DNA of 64,000 nucleotides from JAJXZJ01 sp050012855. Its GTDB lineage: Bacteria > Verrucomicrobiota > Verrucomicrobiia > Limisphaerales > J093. A program made the translations under genes and the position numbers. The notes beneath the pieces were generated by a model that worked only from the letters and a program-made list of their open reading frames with translations, was not told where the DNA came from and ran no database searches. Positions 16,886 through 25,433 of this stretch are shown here, piece by piece. The first letter of the stretch is position 1; each line of letters starts with the position of its first letter. The stretch covers positions 1 through 64,000 of the forward strand of contig JBEKGJ010000022.1 in NCBI GenBank assembly GCA_050012855.1, given 5' to 3'.

Positions 16886-17209
16886 TCAACTCACCGCGAC
16901 GACCGAAGCGCGCTCGCCCCGCACGTTGCGGGCGATGCCTTGGGCGCGCAAGTCGAGCACGGGCTGGCCGTCCACGAGGTATTGGTACTGGTGGTGCCCG
17001 TGATGCAGCGCCAACTGCGCCGTCCAGATGCCGTCGGTCTGGCGGCGCATCGGATTGGCGTTCGGCTGCCAGTCGTTGAAGTCGCCGACGATGGAAACCG
17101 ACTGGGCACCGGGTGCCGCGCAGTAGAAGTTAACGGGCTTCTGCATCCGCTTGGCGGAGTAACGTTGCAGCGCACTGCGAGGTTGCAAACCGGTCAATAG
17201 CATGTCCAA
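16886..17209 (-). CDS. glycogen-binding (CBM48/AMPK-type) domain protein
   Basis: A 107-residue protein whose residues about 25-95 match the CBM48 / AMPK-beta glycogen-binding fold: VSIVGDFNDWQPNANPM, then GIWTAQLALHHGHHQYQYLVDG with a final aromatic strand. Single-domain members are common in Verrucomicrobia and are thought to bind alpha-glucan or regulate glycogen enzymes. The N-terminus (MDMLLTGLQPRSALQRYSAKR) is not a clear signal peptide. The gene is convergent with the Nudix-TadA gene (3 bases) and divergent from uvrC. Confidence 0.82.
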   Translation of the reverse strand: MDMLLTGLQPRSALQRYSAKRMQKPVNFYCAAPGAQSVSIVGDFNDWQPNANPMRRQTDGIWTAQLALHHGHHQYQYLVDGQPVLDLRAQGIARNVRGERASVVAVS

Positions 17210-17408
17210 AACCGTTTCCCGGGCGCGCCCCGCCCCGGCTAAAACCGCCAGCGCGACGCGCCTTCACCCCAAAAAGAGCAAAAGTCGTGCCGAGGCGCAA
17301 GCGGCTTTCCCCCCGGTGCATGACATTTTTCGTTTGCCTTTTCGACGGCTTCCGTGGGCCGACCCCGCCACTTGCCACCGGCCGCCTTCCGCTCTTTACT
17401 TCCGGCGG

Positions 17409-19220
17409 ATGCCCGCGACCGACCACATCCGCAGCAAGCTCGGCACCGTGCCGCACCGCCCCGGTGTTTACCTGATGAAGGACCGGTTCGGCACCGTCAT
17501 TTACGTCGGCAAGGCGCGCGACCTGCGCCGACGGGTGAGCCAGTACTTTCATCCCTCGCGCCGGATGGGCTGGGACCTCAAGTTCAATGCCCTGGTGGAC
17601 GCCATCCATGATTTCGACACCCACGTCGTCCGCAGCGAGCCGGAGGCGTTGCTGCTGGAAGGCCGGTTGATCAAGGAGTTTCGCCCGCGCTACAACATCA
17701 GTTTTCGCGATGACAAGCGTTTTCTCCTGCTCAAGGTCAACCTAAACGACCCCATTCCGCGGTTCACCCTCACCCGGCTGCAGACCGGCGACGGCGCGCA
17801 TTACTTCGGTCCGTTCGCGAACTCGGGCGCCATGCGGCGCACGTTGGCGCTGGTGCGGCATAAATTCAACCTCCGCGGCTGCCGCCCGCTGACGCCGGGC
17901 GAACCGGATTACCGGCACTGCCTTTACGCCCATCTCCGCGTCTGCACCGCCCCCTGCATCGGCAACGTCACCCGCGAACAATACCTCATGCAGGTCACCG
18001 CCGCGTGCGACTTCCTCGCCGGCGAGTGCCAGGAAATGGCGACTGAACTGGACGCCCAGATGCGCAAGGCCGCCGCGGCGCTCGACTATGAAAAGGCGGC
18101 CCAACTCCGCGACCTGCTGGCCGACATCAAGGACACCACCCGGAAAACCGGGAAATTCGAGCGCGTTCCCTACACGCTGCCGGTGTCGCTCAACCCGGAG
18201 GCCGAGCTGCGCGAACTGGCCGCCGCGCTCGGCCTGCCGCGCGAACCGGATCGGGTCGAGGGCTTCGACATCTCCAACATCAGCGGCACTTTCAAGGTGT
18301 CGTCGCTGGTCAGTTTCTGGCGCGGCCGGCCGGATCGCGCGCATTACCGGCGGTTCAAAATCAACTCCGTCGCGGGCCAGGACGACTGCGCCTGCATGGC
18401 GGAAACCGTGCGCCGCCGCTACACCCGGCTGCTTCGGGAGGCCCAACCGCCAGGCCCGAAGGCCAGGACAGCGGACGACGGTGAGGCCATCCCCGCCGAC
18501 CTGCAGCGCGCGGCCGATGACATTGCCGCTGCCTTCCATGGCCGCCGCCCCAGGGCCGATCAGGACGCTGCCGCGGCCCGCCTGAATGACCGGCCCGCGG
18601 TCACCCATCAATCCGCGGCCCTGCCGGCCAGCGAGGAACGCACCGCTCCGCCGCCGCCGAAGCCGCCAGCCCGCCCCCGCCTGCCCGACTTGATCGTGAT
18701 TGACGGCGGCCGCGGGCAGCTCAACGCCGCCTGCGCCGAACTCGCCGCGCTCGGACTCAGCCAGATTCCCATCATCGGTCTGGCAAAGGAATTCGAGGAA
18801 ATCTGGCGGCCGGGCGCCAGCGAACCGCTCCAGCTTGGTCTGGATCATCCGGCGATCAAGTTGCTCCAGCGCGTTCGCGACGAGTCGCACCGCGTCGCCA
18901 ACAGCTACAACGCCCAGCTCCGGCTGCGGAGAATCTCCGAGAGCCTGCTCGACGAGTTCCCCGGCATCGGCGAACAGCGGAAGGCGGCCTTGTTGAAACG
19001 GTTTGGCTCCGTGCACCGGCTCCGGCGCGCCACAGTCGGGGAAATCGCCGGGGTTCCCGGCTTCGGCGGCGAAACCGCCGCCCGACTCAAGGCGTTCCTC
19101 GAGGCGCGAACAAATGCCCCAGGCTCAGAAGTGGGAGTGGTCCACACTGCTGACTTGGTGGGGCGAGGCTCTGACGAGCCGGCTCGCGGGGACGCTCGCC
19201 CCACCGAGAAGCCTGGTTAG
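17409..19220 (+). CDS. uvrC: excinuclease ABC subunit C
   Basis: A 603-residue UvrC, the dual-incision nuclease of nucleotide excision repair. The GIY-YIG domain is at the start (PGVYLMKDRFGTVIYVGKA). A UVR UvrB-binding motif lies around DYEKAAQLRDLL, then the RNase H-like nuclease with GFDISNISG and DLIVIDGGRGQL, then helix-hairpin-helix motifs (FPGIGEQRKAALL, VPGFGGETA). Between the two RNase H parts is a Pro/Ala/Arg-rich insert of about 100 residues. The C-terminal tail of about 22 residues is encoded by the interspersed GGCTCGCGGGGACGCTC repeat. An in-frame start at 17202 overlaps the divergent gene, so 17409 is preferred. Confidence 0.95.
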   Translation: MPATDHIRSKLGTVPHRPGVYLMKDRFGTVIYVGKARDLRRRVSQYFHPSRRMGWDLKFNALVDAIHDFDTHVVRSEPEALLLEGRLIKEFRPRYNISFRDDKRFLLLKVNLNDPIPRFTLTRLQTGDGAHYFGPFANSGAMRRTLALVRHKFNLRGCRPLTPGEPDYRHCLYAHLRVCTAPCIGNVTREQYLMQVTAACDFLAGECQEMATELDAQMRKAAAALDYEKAAQLRDLLADIKDTTRKTGKFERVPYTLPVSLNPEAELRELAAALGLPREPDRVEGFDISNISGTFKVSSLVSFWRGRPDRAHYRRFKINSVAGQDDCACMAETVRRRYTRLLREAQPPGPKARTADDGEAIPADLQRAADDIAAAFHGRRPRADQDAAAARLNDRPAVTHQSAALPASEERTAPPPPKPPARPRLPDLIVIDGGRGQLNAACAELAALGLSQIPIIGLAKEFEEIWRPGASEPLQLGLDHPAIKLLQRVRDESHRVANSYNAQLRLRRISESLLDEFPGIGEQRKAALLKRFGSVHRLRRATVGEIAGVPGFGGETAARLKAFLEARTNAPGSEVGVVHTADLVGRGSDEPARGDARPTEKPG

Positions 19221-19311
19221 CATCTGCCCAATTGATGCCATCGGCACCCAGTGACAAGAACCCCTGCATGACCAGCCGGGTGCTGGAAACCAAGACGAAC
19301 ACGCCCCCCGC

Positions 19312-20634
19312 TCAGAGCGACCAGCCCGCGCGATAGTGATGCTGGATGAACTGGTCGGCGCCGGCAGCGTTCGTAGCACGCAGCTTCGCCGCGTCCCATT
19401 CCAGCCGCCGCCCGGCGCGGTAGGCAACGTTGCCCAAAAGCGCGGCTTCCGTCAGGGCGCCCGAGTAGTCGAAATTGCACGTCGTCGGGCCCCCGGTTTT
19501 GATGGCCTCGATCCATTCCTTGTGGTGGCCGACGGAATTGGGAATGAACGGCTCGGGCGCCTTGAAGCCAGCGAATTCCGCTTCCGGCAGCAACTGCCGG
19601 CGCGTGTAGTCGGCCAGCAACCGGCCCTTCTCGCCGACGAACAACACGCCGCTCTTGAAATAAGTCCGCTGCTCCTCGTCGAGCAGCGCCGGTTGCTTGC
19701 CGCCCTGGTACCACGTCAGCGTCACCGGCGGCAGCGTGCCCGTGCCGCGCGCCGCCGGCCGCGCCGGATGCTGATAGCGCACGATCAACCACGGCGGCGG
19801 CGACTCCGGATTCACGGGCGGGCCATCCACCGGCTCGATGGACAATGGATAGCGCAGATTCAACGCCCAGTGCGGCAGATCCATGAAGTGACAGCCAAAG
19901 TCGGCGAGCGTGCCGCCGCCAAAAGCCCACCAGTTCCGCCACTTCGCCGGCGCATAGTCCGGATGGTACGGATGCGGTTCGACCGGCCCCAGCCACAGGT
20001 CCCAGTGCAGTCCCAGCGGCACCGGCGGCCGGTCCGTGGGCACCGGCAGGTTGCCATAGACCGCGCTCGACCAGACATGCACCTCGCGCACCTGCCCGAT
20101 GGCGCCGGTCTGGATCAACTCCACCACGCGCCGGTAGTTCGTGAGCGCGTGAATTTGCGTGCCCAATTGCGTCACGCAGTGGTGCCCCTTGGCCAGCTCA
20201 CGGACGATGCGGCATTCCGACACCGTGCGTGTGAGCGGCTTCTCGCAATAGACATGCCGGCCCAAACGCAGCGCCGCCGCCGCCGCCACCGCATGAGTGT
20301 GGTCCGGTGTCGCCACGACGATCGCATCGAGGTCCTTCTGCTCCATCAACTGGCGGAAATCGTTGTAGGTCGCCGCCCCCGGATGCTTCTGCTTCGCCTG
20401 GGCCAGCGAGTTGTCGTCCACGTCGCAGAGCGCGGCCACATTCACGCTGTCAACCTGCTTGGCCACTTCGGAGAGGTCTTCGGCGGCGCGGTTGGCCACG
20501 CCGATGAAGCCGACGTTGAGCTTGCCGTTGGCGTCGCCATGCACGCGGCTCAGGAAGGGGGCGGCCAGCCAGAGGCCGGTGGCGGTGCGCGTCGTGCGGG
20601 TCAGGAACCGGCGGCGATTCAAGGGGGCATTCAT
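19312..20634 (-). CDS. Gfo/Idh/MocA-family oxidoreductase, Tat-exported
   Basis: A 440-residue paralogue of the protein at 4762-6135. It has a Tat signal (NRRRFLTRTTRT then a hydrophobic run), VGFIGVANRA, ALCDVDD, ATPDHTH and the complete YCEKPL motif with the catalytic lysine. DFGCHFMDLPHWAL and a C-terminal EWDAAKLRATN segment are typical of the secreted Verrucomicrobia/Planctomycetes group. The substrate is probably a sugar or sugar acid, not determinable. It lies on the minus strand between uvrC and a repeat-rich spacer. The ATG at 20634 was chosen because it puts the RRRF motif at residues 7-10. Confidence 0.9.
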   Translation of the reverse strand: MNAPLNRRRFLTRTTRTATGLWLAAPFLSRVHGDANGKLNVGFIGVANRAAEDLSEVAKQVDSVNVAALCDVDDNSLAQAKQKHPGAATYNDFRQLMEQKDLDAIVVATPDHTHAVAAAAALRLGRHVYCEKPLTRTVSECRIVRELAKGHHCVTQLGTQIHALTNYRRVVELIQTGAIGQVREVHVWSSAVYGNLPVPTDRPPVPLGLHWDLWLGPVEPHPYHPDYAPAKWRNWWAFGGGTLADFGCHFMDLPHWALNLRYPLSIEPVDGPPVNPESPPPWLIVRYQHPARPAARGTGTLPPVTLTWYQGGKQPALLDEEQRTYFKSGVLFVGEKGRLLADYTRRQLLPEAEFAGFKAPEPFIPNSVGHHKEWIEAIKTGGPTTCNFDYSGALTEAALLGNVAYRAGRRLEWDAAKLRATNAAGADQFIQHHYRAGWSL

Positions 20635-21226
20635 TCGTCGGGAAGTGAAGAAACGAGCAGGCTGCTTGTCGAGGAGAAACTGGGAAAAACCGGGAGTGGT
20701 GGGTGTTTGCCCGCCACGCCCACGGTCATCGCATTCCGCACGGCGCTGCCTTTCGCCGGTCCCACCCAGGCAGGATCGGAAAGGGCAAAGACGAGGGCGG
20801 GCGGAGCGGGTGGCACAGGCCACTGGCCTGTCCCGTCCGGCGACCCGCCGGACGGAGTGAGAGAGACTTTCGCCCTGCTCCGAGACGCTCCTTTGGCTTC
20901 TCGCGCCAGGGCCGTTCCGGTCGGCGGGTCGCCGACCGGGGCGGGCGGGTCGCCCGCACTACCCACCAAATGCATCTGCACCACGCGGCGCGCAAAGCCC
21001 TGGCGCAGGCGGCTGGTGGTGGTGAAGTCGCGCGCCGACGGGCTTGAGGGTGCCCAGGTAGTGGTGTTGTTGGAGCAACTCATCGCTCTCCCCGGATTTC
21101 TTATTTAAATAAGTCGTTTGAATATAAATAACAAGATAGACGCCTTTACAAAATACATTATCATGTTACTTGACATAGTTATTATTGCCGCTACGCTTGC
21201 CCGACTGTTGAAACTCGAAACGCCCG
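20635..21226. other. repeat-rich spacer with an AT-rich end
   Basis: Bases 20810-20960 contain palindromic repeats (TGGCCTGTCCCGTCCGGCGAC; GGTCGGCGGGTCGCCGACCG). Bases 21100-21190 switch abruptly to AT-rich sequence (TTATTTAAATAAG...TATAAATAAC), which contrasts with the 60-65% GC around it. A TTGACA at 21172 may be the -35 of the DUF2292 gene. A small transposase-like relic lies at 21015-21092. No intact gene is seen. Confidence 0.5.
21015..21092 (-). pseudogene. transposase/DUF4338-like fragment
   Basis: On the minus strand the sequence reads DELLQQHHYLGTLKPVGAR before the similarity fades. The HHYLG...PVG(A/E) pattern is familiar from the N-terminal region of ISAs1/DUF4338-type proteins common in Verrucomicrobia. 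Only about 25 residues remain and no termini or catalytic residues are visible. It is called as a relic with low confidence. Confidence 0.35.
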
Positions 21227-21424
21227 ATGAGACCGACGCTTGACCCGACTCCGCCCCCCGCGGCGGAGCGAACCCGCACCGAGGCCTGGCTCGAAACCGT
21301 GCGCCAACAGGTGGCTGGCCTTCGCTATGGCGTCGTCCAGATCGTCATCCACGACGCCCGCGTGGTGCAGATCGAGCGGACCGAGAAGATCCGCTTCGAA
21401 CACCAGGCGCACGCCACCGAATGA
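21227..21424 (+). CDS. DUF2292 (YezD-like) small protein
   Basis: A 65-residue protein whose second half (GVVQIVIHDARVVQIERTEK, then IRFE) matches the DUF2292 family, usually written I-x-I-H-D-G-x-V-V-Q-I-E-x-T-E-K-x-R. Such proteins often sit with sulfate or cysteine/methionine genes, and this window has O-acetylhomoserine sulfhydrylase and cysTWA nearby. Biochemical function is unknown. Its stop overlaps the next start by four bases (ATGA), so it is translationally coupled to the M14 hydrolase. Its promoter probably lies in the AT-rich stretch just upstream. Confidence 0.8.
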   Translation: MRPTLDPTPPPAAERTRTEAWLETVRQQVAGLRYGVVQIVIHDARVVQIERTEKIRFEHQAHATE

Positions 21425-22269
21425 AGTTCGCCCAGCCAATGACCACCACTCTGCCTGCTCCCGCCCCGCGGGCCACCGTCTCCGCTGGCCCGGCGGCTCA
21501 CTGGGCGTCCGGGCTGCTGGCGCCGTTGGATCAGTTGGCCGCCAGTTCTTCCCAACTCATCGTCAACCACGGGCCGCGGTTCGAGGTCGGCGGCCGCAGC
21601 TACTTCCTGCCGTCCTATCTGTTCCTCGGTCCGCAGGATGGCGGTGACCCGCTGCGCCTCGGGTTGTTCGCCGGCGTTCACGGCGACGAACCGGAGGGCG
21701 TTCATGCGCTGCTGCAGTTCCTGCGGCTGCTCGTCCAACAGCCCGCGCTGGCCACCGGCTACCTCCTCTTCGCCTATCCCATCTGCAATCCCACCGGCTT
21801 CGAGGACGAAACTCGTTACACGCGGCGCGGCTCCGACCTGAACCGCCTCTTCTGGCAGAACTCCTCGGAACCGGAGGTGCGGCAACTGGAGGAGGTGCTA
21901 ACCACCCACCGCTTCCACGGCCTCATTGCGCTGCACACCGACGACACCAGCGACGGGGTTTACGGCTTTGTGCGTGGCGCGACGCTGACCCAGCATCTGA
22001 TCGAGCCCGCGCTGGCGGCGGCCGGCCAGATTCTGCCGCGCAACCGCCAACCGGTGATTGACGGGTTTCCGGCGCGCAACGGCATCATCCAACACGGCTA
22101 TGACGGCGTGCTGGCTGCCGCGCCCGGGACCCGGCCACGCCCCTTTGAAATCACCCTAGAAACCCCCAAGGCCGGACCCGAATTCCTGAAACGGACTGCC
22201 CTGGTTGTGGCGTTGCAGACCATTCTCACGCAATACCGTCAGTTCATCGCGTTCGCTCCCAATCTGTGA
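21421..22269 (+). CDS. succinylglutamate desuccinylase/aspartoacylase-like M14 hydrolase
   Basis: A 282-residue zinc hydrolase of the M14/AstE-AspA group. The zinc motif is GVHGDEPEG (H-x-x-E), followed by the TRRGSDLNRLFW segment with the substrate-binding RG-x-x-x-NR pattern. The third zinc ligand is in ALHTDDTSDG. A late ITLETP contains the catalytic glutamate position. Members remove acyl or amide groups from amino acids or act as carboxypeptidases. The exact substrate is unknown. It is coupled to DUF2292 upstream and ends 150 bases before tRNA-Cys. Confidence 0.82.
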   Translation: MKFAQPMTTTLPAPAPRATVSAGPAAHWASGLLAPLDQLAASSSQLIVNHGPRFEVGGRSYFLPSYLFLGPQDGGDPLRLGLFAGVHGDEPEGVHALLQFLRLLVQQPALATGYLLFAYPICNPTGFEDETRYTRRGSDLNRLFWQNSSEPEVRQLEEVLTTHRFHGLIALHTDDTSDGVYGFVRGATLTQHLIEPALAAAGQILPRNRQPVIDGFPARNGIIQHGYDGVLAAAPGTRPRPFEITLETPKAGPEFLKRTALVVALQTILTQYRQFIAFAPNL

Positions 22270-22417
22270 TCGCCATCGCTTCCAACGGCCGTGAGTTTTG
22301 GCCAGGGCATGAACCGGGCTTCACCTGCCATTGGAGGCTCAGCAACCGGTTTATCCGACATCCCGGCCGCCGGCCGGTACCGTCATCGCGCCCGACGCCG
22401 GGCCACGCATTAACGGC

Positions 22418-22492
22418 GGCGGAGTCGCCAAGTGGGAAGGCACGGCTTTGCAAAAGCCCCATTCGCTGGTTCGATTCCAGCCTCCGCCTCCA
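22418..22492 (+). tRNA. tRNA-Cys (GCA)
   Basis: A full cloverleaf can be folded. The acceptor is GGCGGAG/CTCCGCC with discriminator U and encoded CCA. The D arm is GCC...GGC, the anticodon loop is TTGCAAA (anticodon GCA), and the T arm is GCTGG-TTCGATT-CCAGC. The anticodon stem has a C27-C43 mismatch at its base; the remaining four pairs hold. Confidence 0.95.
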
Positions 22493-22579
22493 GTTTCCAA
22501 CCATGCTTTTGCGTCCAGACCCCTGGAGCAAATCACCGCGAACCCATTACATCGGGCTGACCAGACCCCTGGAGGCTGA

Positions 22580-23611
22580 ATGATGATTCCCCCAAAAACA
22601 CGCATGAAACCTCGTCCTTCCGTTTCGAGTTCCAACGCCGTCCTGGCGGCGACCGCCGCCCTGGCCCTGGCCGTCCCGGCCGGCAGCCGCGCCGCCGACA
22701 CCACCGCCCCGGCTGCGCCTCCCGCGGACGCGCCGGCCGCCGCGCCCTCACCGGCCGAGAAGCCCGCCCCGCTGCCCCTCCACCAGATTGAGGGCAACGG
22801 TGGCATCTTCTCCACCCTCTCGGCCTACATCGTCAATCCACCGCGCAACGGCGAGCCGATCGGGCGCCCCAGCGTTGGCTTCTCCTATGTGGACATCGGT
22901 CATGGCCAGAACTTGATCGCCGCCACCCTCACCGAATCGCCGTGGAAACGGCTCGAACTGGGCTTTGGCTGGAACCGGTTGGACCTCGGCGATCTGCCCC
23001 TGGCCATCAAGGAAGCCACCACCGTGAGCATCCGCAACCAGGAGGTGGACTTGTACAACTTCAATGCCCGGTTGAATGTGCTCAAGGAAGGTGAATTCGA
23101 CACCAAATGGATCCCCGCCGTGACCGCCGGCGTCCATTACAAGGTAAACAATGGCATTGGTGACATTGACAATGATCTCGGCGGCGCGTTGCATGGCGTC
23201 GGCATCACCCATCACGACGGCGTCGATGCGACCTTATACGCCTCCAAGCTGCTGACTTTCCTGCCGCGACCGGTCCTGGTTGAGGCAGGCGGACGCGCCA
23301 CCGAGGGCGTCTGGAACGGACTCGGCGGTTTCACCGACCATTACAGTTTTCTCTTCGAGGGCAATGTCGTGGTGTTCGTCACCGGCAGTCTCGCCCTCGC
23401 CGCGGAATACCGTCAGCAGCCGAACGACTACACACCGATCATGGCCGGCGGCAAACCGCTGGTCGGCAAATCCGGCGATTGGTGGACTCTCGACGCCGCC
23501 TACGTCGTCAACAAGCACTTTACGGTGGCCGCCGGCTACGGCCACTTCGGCGGCGTCTTGAACCACCAAGCCAATGGCGTCTGGGGCATCACCACCAAAT
23601 ACGAATTCTAA
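22580..23611 (+). CDS. DUF3034 outer-membrane-like protein
   Basis: A 343-residue exported protein. The N-terminus has a signal peptide (hydrophobic AVLAATAALALAVPAG ending SRAAD), then an Ala/Pro-rich linker. The rest has alternating beta-strand composition with aromatic ends and finishes in F (GITTKYEF), as expected of an outer membrane beta-barrel. GGIFSTLSAYIVNPPRNGE and AVTAGVHYK are recognisable features of the DUF3034 family. Its cargo is unknown. The start could also be the ATG at 22583 or 22604. A strong hairpin directly downstream may act as its terminator or as a leader for the next gene. Confidence 0.82.
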   Translation: MMIPPKTRMKPRPSVSSSNAVLAATAALALAVPAGSRAADTTAPAAPPADAPAAAPSPAEKPAPLPLHQIEGNGGIFSTLSAYIVNPPRNGEPIGRPSVGFSYVDIGHGQNLIAATLTESPWKRLELGFGWNRLDLGDLPLAIKEATTVSIRNQEVDLYNFNARLNVLKEGEFDTKWIPAVTAGVHYKVNNGIGDIDNDLGGALHGVGITHHDGVDATLYASKLLTFLPRPVLVEAGGRATEGVWNGLGGFTDHYSFLFEGNVVVFVTGSLALAAEYRQQPNDYTPIMAGGKPLVGKSGDWWTLDAAYVVNKHFTVAAGYGHFGGVLNHQANGVWGITTKYEF

Positions 23612-23626
23612 TTGACCTGTTTGGGC

Positions 23627-23706
23627 GGGTGGGCTGGGCCGCAACCCTGACGTTCGCGCGCTGGTTCCTCCGCGCGCTTCAGACCCTTGGAAAGCCCCGC
23701 CCACCC
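23627..23706 (+). promoter_or_regulatory. strong two-part hairpin between DUF3034 and sulfhydrylase genes
   Basis: GGGTGGGCTGGGC (23627-23639) pairs with GCCCCGCCCACCC (23694-23706) through 12 of 13 bases. It encloses an inner GCGCGC...GCGCGC hairpin and the unpaired motifs GCAACCC and GACCCTTGG. It lies 140 bases ahead of O-acetylhomoserine sulfhydrylase, a gene class often under SAM control. I could not match it to SAM-I, SAM-II or SAM-IV, and no U-run follows. It could be a terminator-like structure or an unassigned leader. Confidence 0.4.
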
Positions 23707-23845
23707 ACCTCTCATGCTTCACCATCGAACCGAAATGAGCACACGATGGCAACGACTCCGGGGGCTTTTCGTCCCTGCAAAATCGCGTCTGCCAGATCCT
23801 GATTCCATTCAATCCACCACCATCACCACCCCATCCACCCATCCC

Positions 23846-25147
23846 ATGAGCACTCCAACCAAGGGCCTCAGCACGCTGGCGCTGCACGCCGGCCAGATAC
23901 CCGATCCCACCACGAACGCCCGCGCGGTACCGATCTACCAGACCACGTCGTACGTCTTCAAAAGCACCGAGCACGCCGCGAATCTTTTCGCGCTCAGGGA
24001 ATTCGGCAACATCTACACCCGCCTGATGAACCCGACCACCGATGTCTTCGAGCAACGCGTGGCCGCCATCGAAGGCGGCACCGGCGCACTCGGCGTCGCG
24101 TCCGGCCAGGCGGCCATCACCTACTCGCTGCTCGCGATCACGCGCCTGGGCGACGAAATTGTCGCCGGCAACAATCTCTACGGCGGCACCTACCAGCTTT
24201 TCCATTACACCTTCCCGAAGCTGGGCCGCACCGTGAAATTCGTGGACTCGCGCAACCCGGAGGCGTTCCGTCAGGCCATTACGCCCAAAACACGGGCCAT
24301 TTACGTCGAAACCGTCGGCAACCCAAAACTCGACGTGCCGGACTTCGAAGCCATCTCCCGAATCGCGCACGAAAGTGGCATCCCGCTCGTCGTGGACAAC
24401 ACCATGGGCGTGGGCCTGGTGCGGCCGATTGACTACGGGGCCGACATCCTCGCCACCTCGGCCACGAAGTACATTGGCGGCCACGGCACCAGCATTGGCG
24501 GCGTGATCGTGGACGCCGGCCGGTTCAAGTGGAATAACGGCAAGTTCCCGGAGTTCACCGAACCCGATCCCAGCTACCACGGCCTGGTTTACTGGGACGC
24601 ACTCAGCAATGTCCCGGGCCTTGGCAACGTCGCCTTCATCCTCAAGGTCCGCGTGACGCTGCTCCGCGACATTGGCGCGGCCCTGAGCCCGTTCAACGCC
24701 CACGAGTTCCTCCTCGGCCTGGAAACGCTCCCGCTGCGCCAGCGCCAGCACTCGGCCAACGCGCTGGAAATCGCCCAGTTCCTCAAAAACCATCCGCGGG
24801 TGAGCTGGGTGACCTATCCCGGCCTGCCCGACGATCCGAACCACGCCGTCGCCGCGAAGTATCTCAAGCAGGGCTTCGGCGGCATCGTTGGCTTCGGCAT
24901 CAAGGGCGGCCTGGAAGCGGGGAAGAAGTTCATCAACTCGGTGAAGCTGTTTTCGCACCTCGCCAACATTGGCGATGCCAAGAGCCTGGTGATCCATCCC
25001 GCCTCGACCACGCACCAGCAATTAACGCCGGCCGAGCAGGCCGAGACAGGCGTCACCGCGGACTACATCCGCCTCTCGATCGGCCTGGAGGACATCGCCG
25101 ACATTAAGGCGGACATTGACCAGGCGCTGCGAATCGCCACCGCTTAA
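23846..25147 (+). CDS. metY: O-acetylhomoserine aminocarboxypropyltransferase (sulfhydrylase)
   Basis: A 433-residue PLP enzyme of the Cys/Met metabolism family, which makes homocysteine from O-acetylhomoserine and sulfide. The visible motifs are YTRLMNPTTDVFEQRVAAIEGG, GNNLYGGTY, the PLP aspartate in LVVDNT, and the Schiff-base lysine in ATSATKYIGGHGT. The C-terminus has IHPASTTHQQL. Length fits MetY/OAH sulfhydrylase (about 430) rather than cystathionine gamma-synthase (about 390). An intrinsic terminator follows. A second, partial copy of its last 60 codons and terminator lies at 31645. The ATG at 23846 is preferred. Confidence 0.93.
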   Translation: MSTPTKGLSTLALHAGQIPDPTTNARAVPIYQTTSYVFKSTEHAANLFALREFGNIYTRLMNPTTDVFEQRVAAIEGGTGALGVASGQAAITYSLLAITRLGDEIVAGNNLYGGTYQLFHYTFPKLGRTVKFVDSRNPEAFRQAITPKTRAIYVETVGNPKLDVPDFEAISRIAHESGIPLVVDNTMGVGLVRPIDYGADILATSATKYIGGHGTSIGGVIVDAGRFKWNNGKFPEFTEPDPSYHGLVYWDALSNVPGLGNVAFILKVRVTLLRDIGAALSPFNAHEFLLGLETLPLRQRQHSANALEIAQFLKNHPRVSWVTYPGLPDDPNHAVAAKYLKQGFGGIVGFGIKGGLEAGKKFINSVKLFSHLANIGDAKSLVIHPASTTHQQLTPAEQAETGVTADYIRLSIGLEDIADIKADIDQALRIATA

Positions 25148-25164
25148 GCATCCCTTCCAACCCG

Positions 25165-25205
25165 GCCGCAGGTGGAGCTTGACCCGCTTCGCCTGCGGCT
25201 TTTTC
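25165..25205 (+). terminator. intrinsic terminator after metY
   Basis: GCCGCAGG (25165-25172) and CCTGCGGC (25192-25199) form an 8-bp stem followed by TTTTTC. The loop contains GCTTGACCCGC. A near copy, including the loop, is at 31850. Confidence 0.85.
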
Positions 25206-25433
25206 TCTGGCGGGTCCAGGCGCTCAACCATCAACCATCAACCATCAACCTGCTGCTGGTGGGAACGTCCCGTGCGAATCTCCCTTCGCTGGCGTCATCC
25301 ATTACTCCCACCTCGCAATTCGCAATTCGCAACTCGCCGCTGGGGCGTCCTCGCGAACCGAGACACGAATTCCACCAACTCACACGAATTCGACGCTCGC
25401 ACCTGCGCAATTCGAAATTCGCACTTCTACCTT
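25206..25433. repeat. spacer with TCAACCA repeats and an inverted copy of the 146-bp unit
   Basis: Bases 25227-25250 are a short tandem (CAACCAT three times). Bases 25340-25420 (GGGGCGTCCTCGCGAACCG, then GACACGAATTCCACCAACTCA) are the reverse complement, diverged, of the 146-bp tandem unit at 3605-4095. No gene is seen. This is the left border of the integron remnant. Confidence 0.65.

Noticed and set aside
17202..17408. An N-terminal extension of UvrC from an ATG at 17202
   Set aside because: It overlaps the divergent CBM48 gene start, is Lys/Arg/Ala-rich, and has no UvrC homology before MPATDHIRS.
19336..21108. A 590-codon open frame on the plus strand
   Set aside because: It is antisense to the Gfo/Idh gene at 19312-20634, Arg/His-rich, with no domain pattern.
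23627..23706. SAM riboswitch before metY
   Set aside because: The conserved SAM-I/II/IV core motifs were not found, so it is listed only as an unassigned hairpin.
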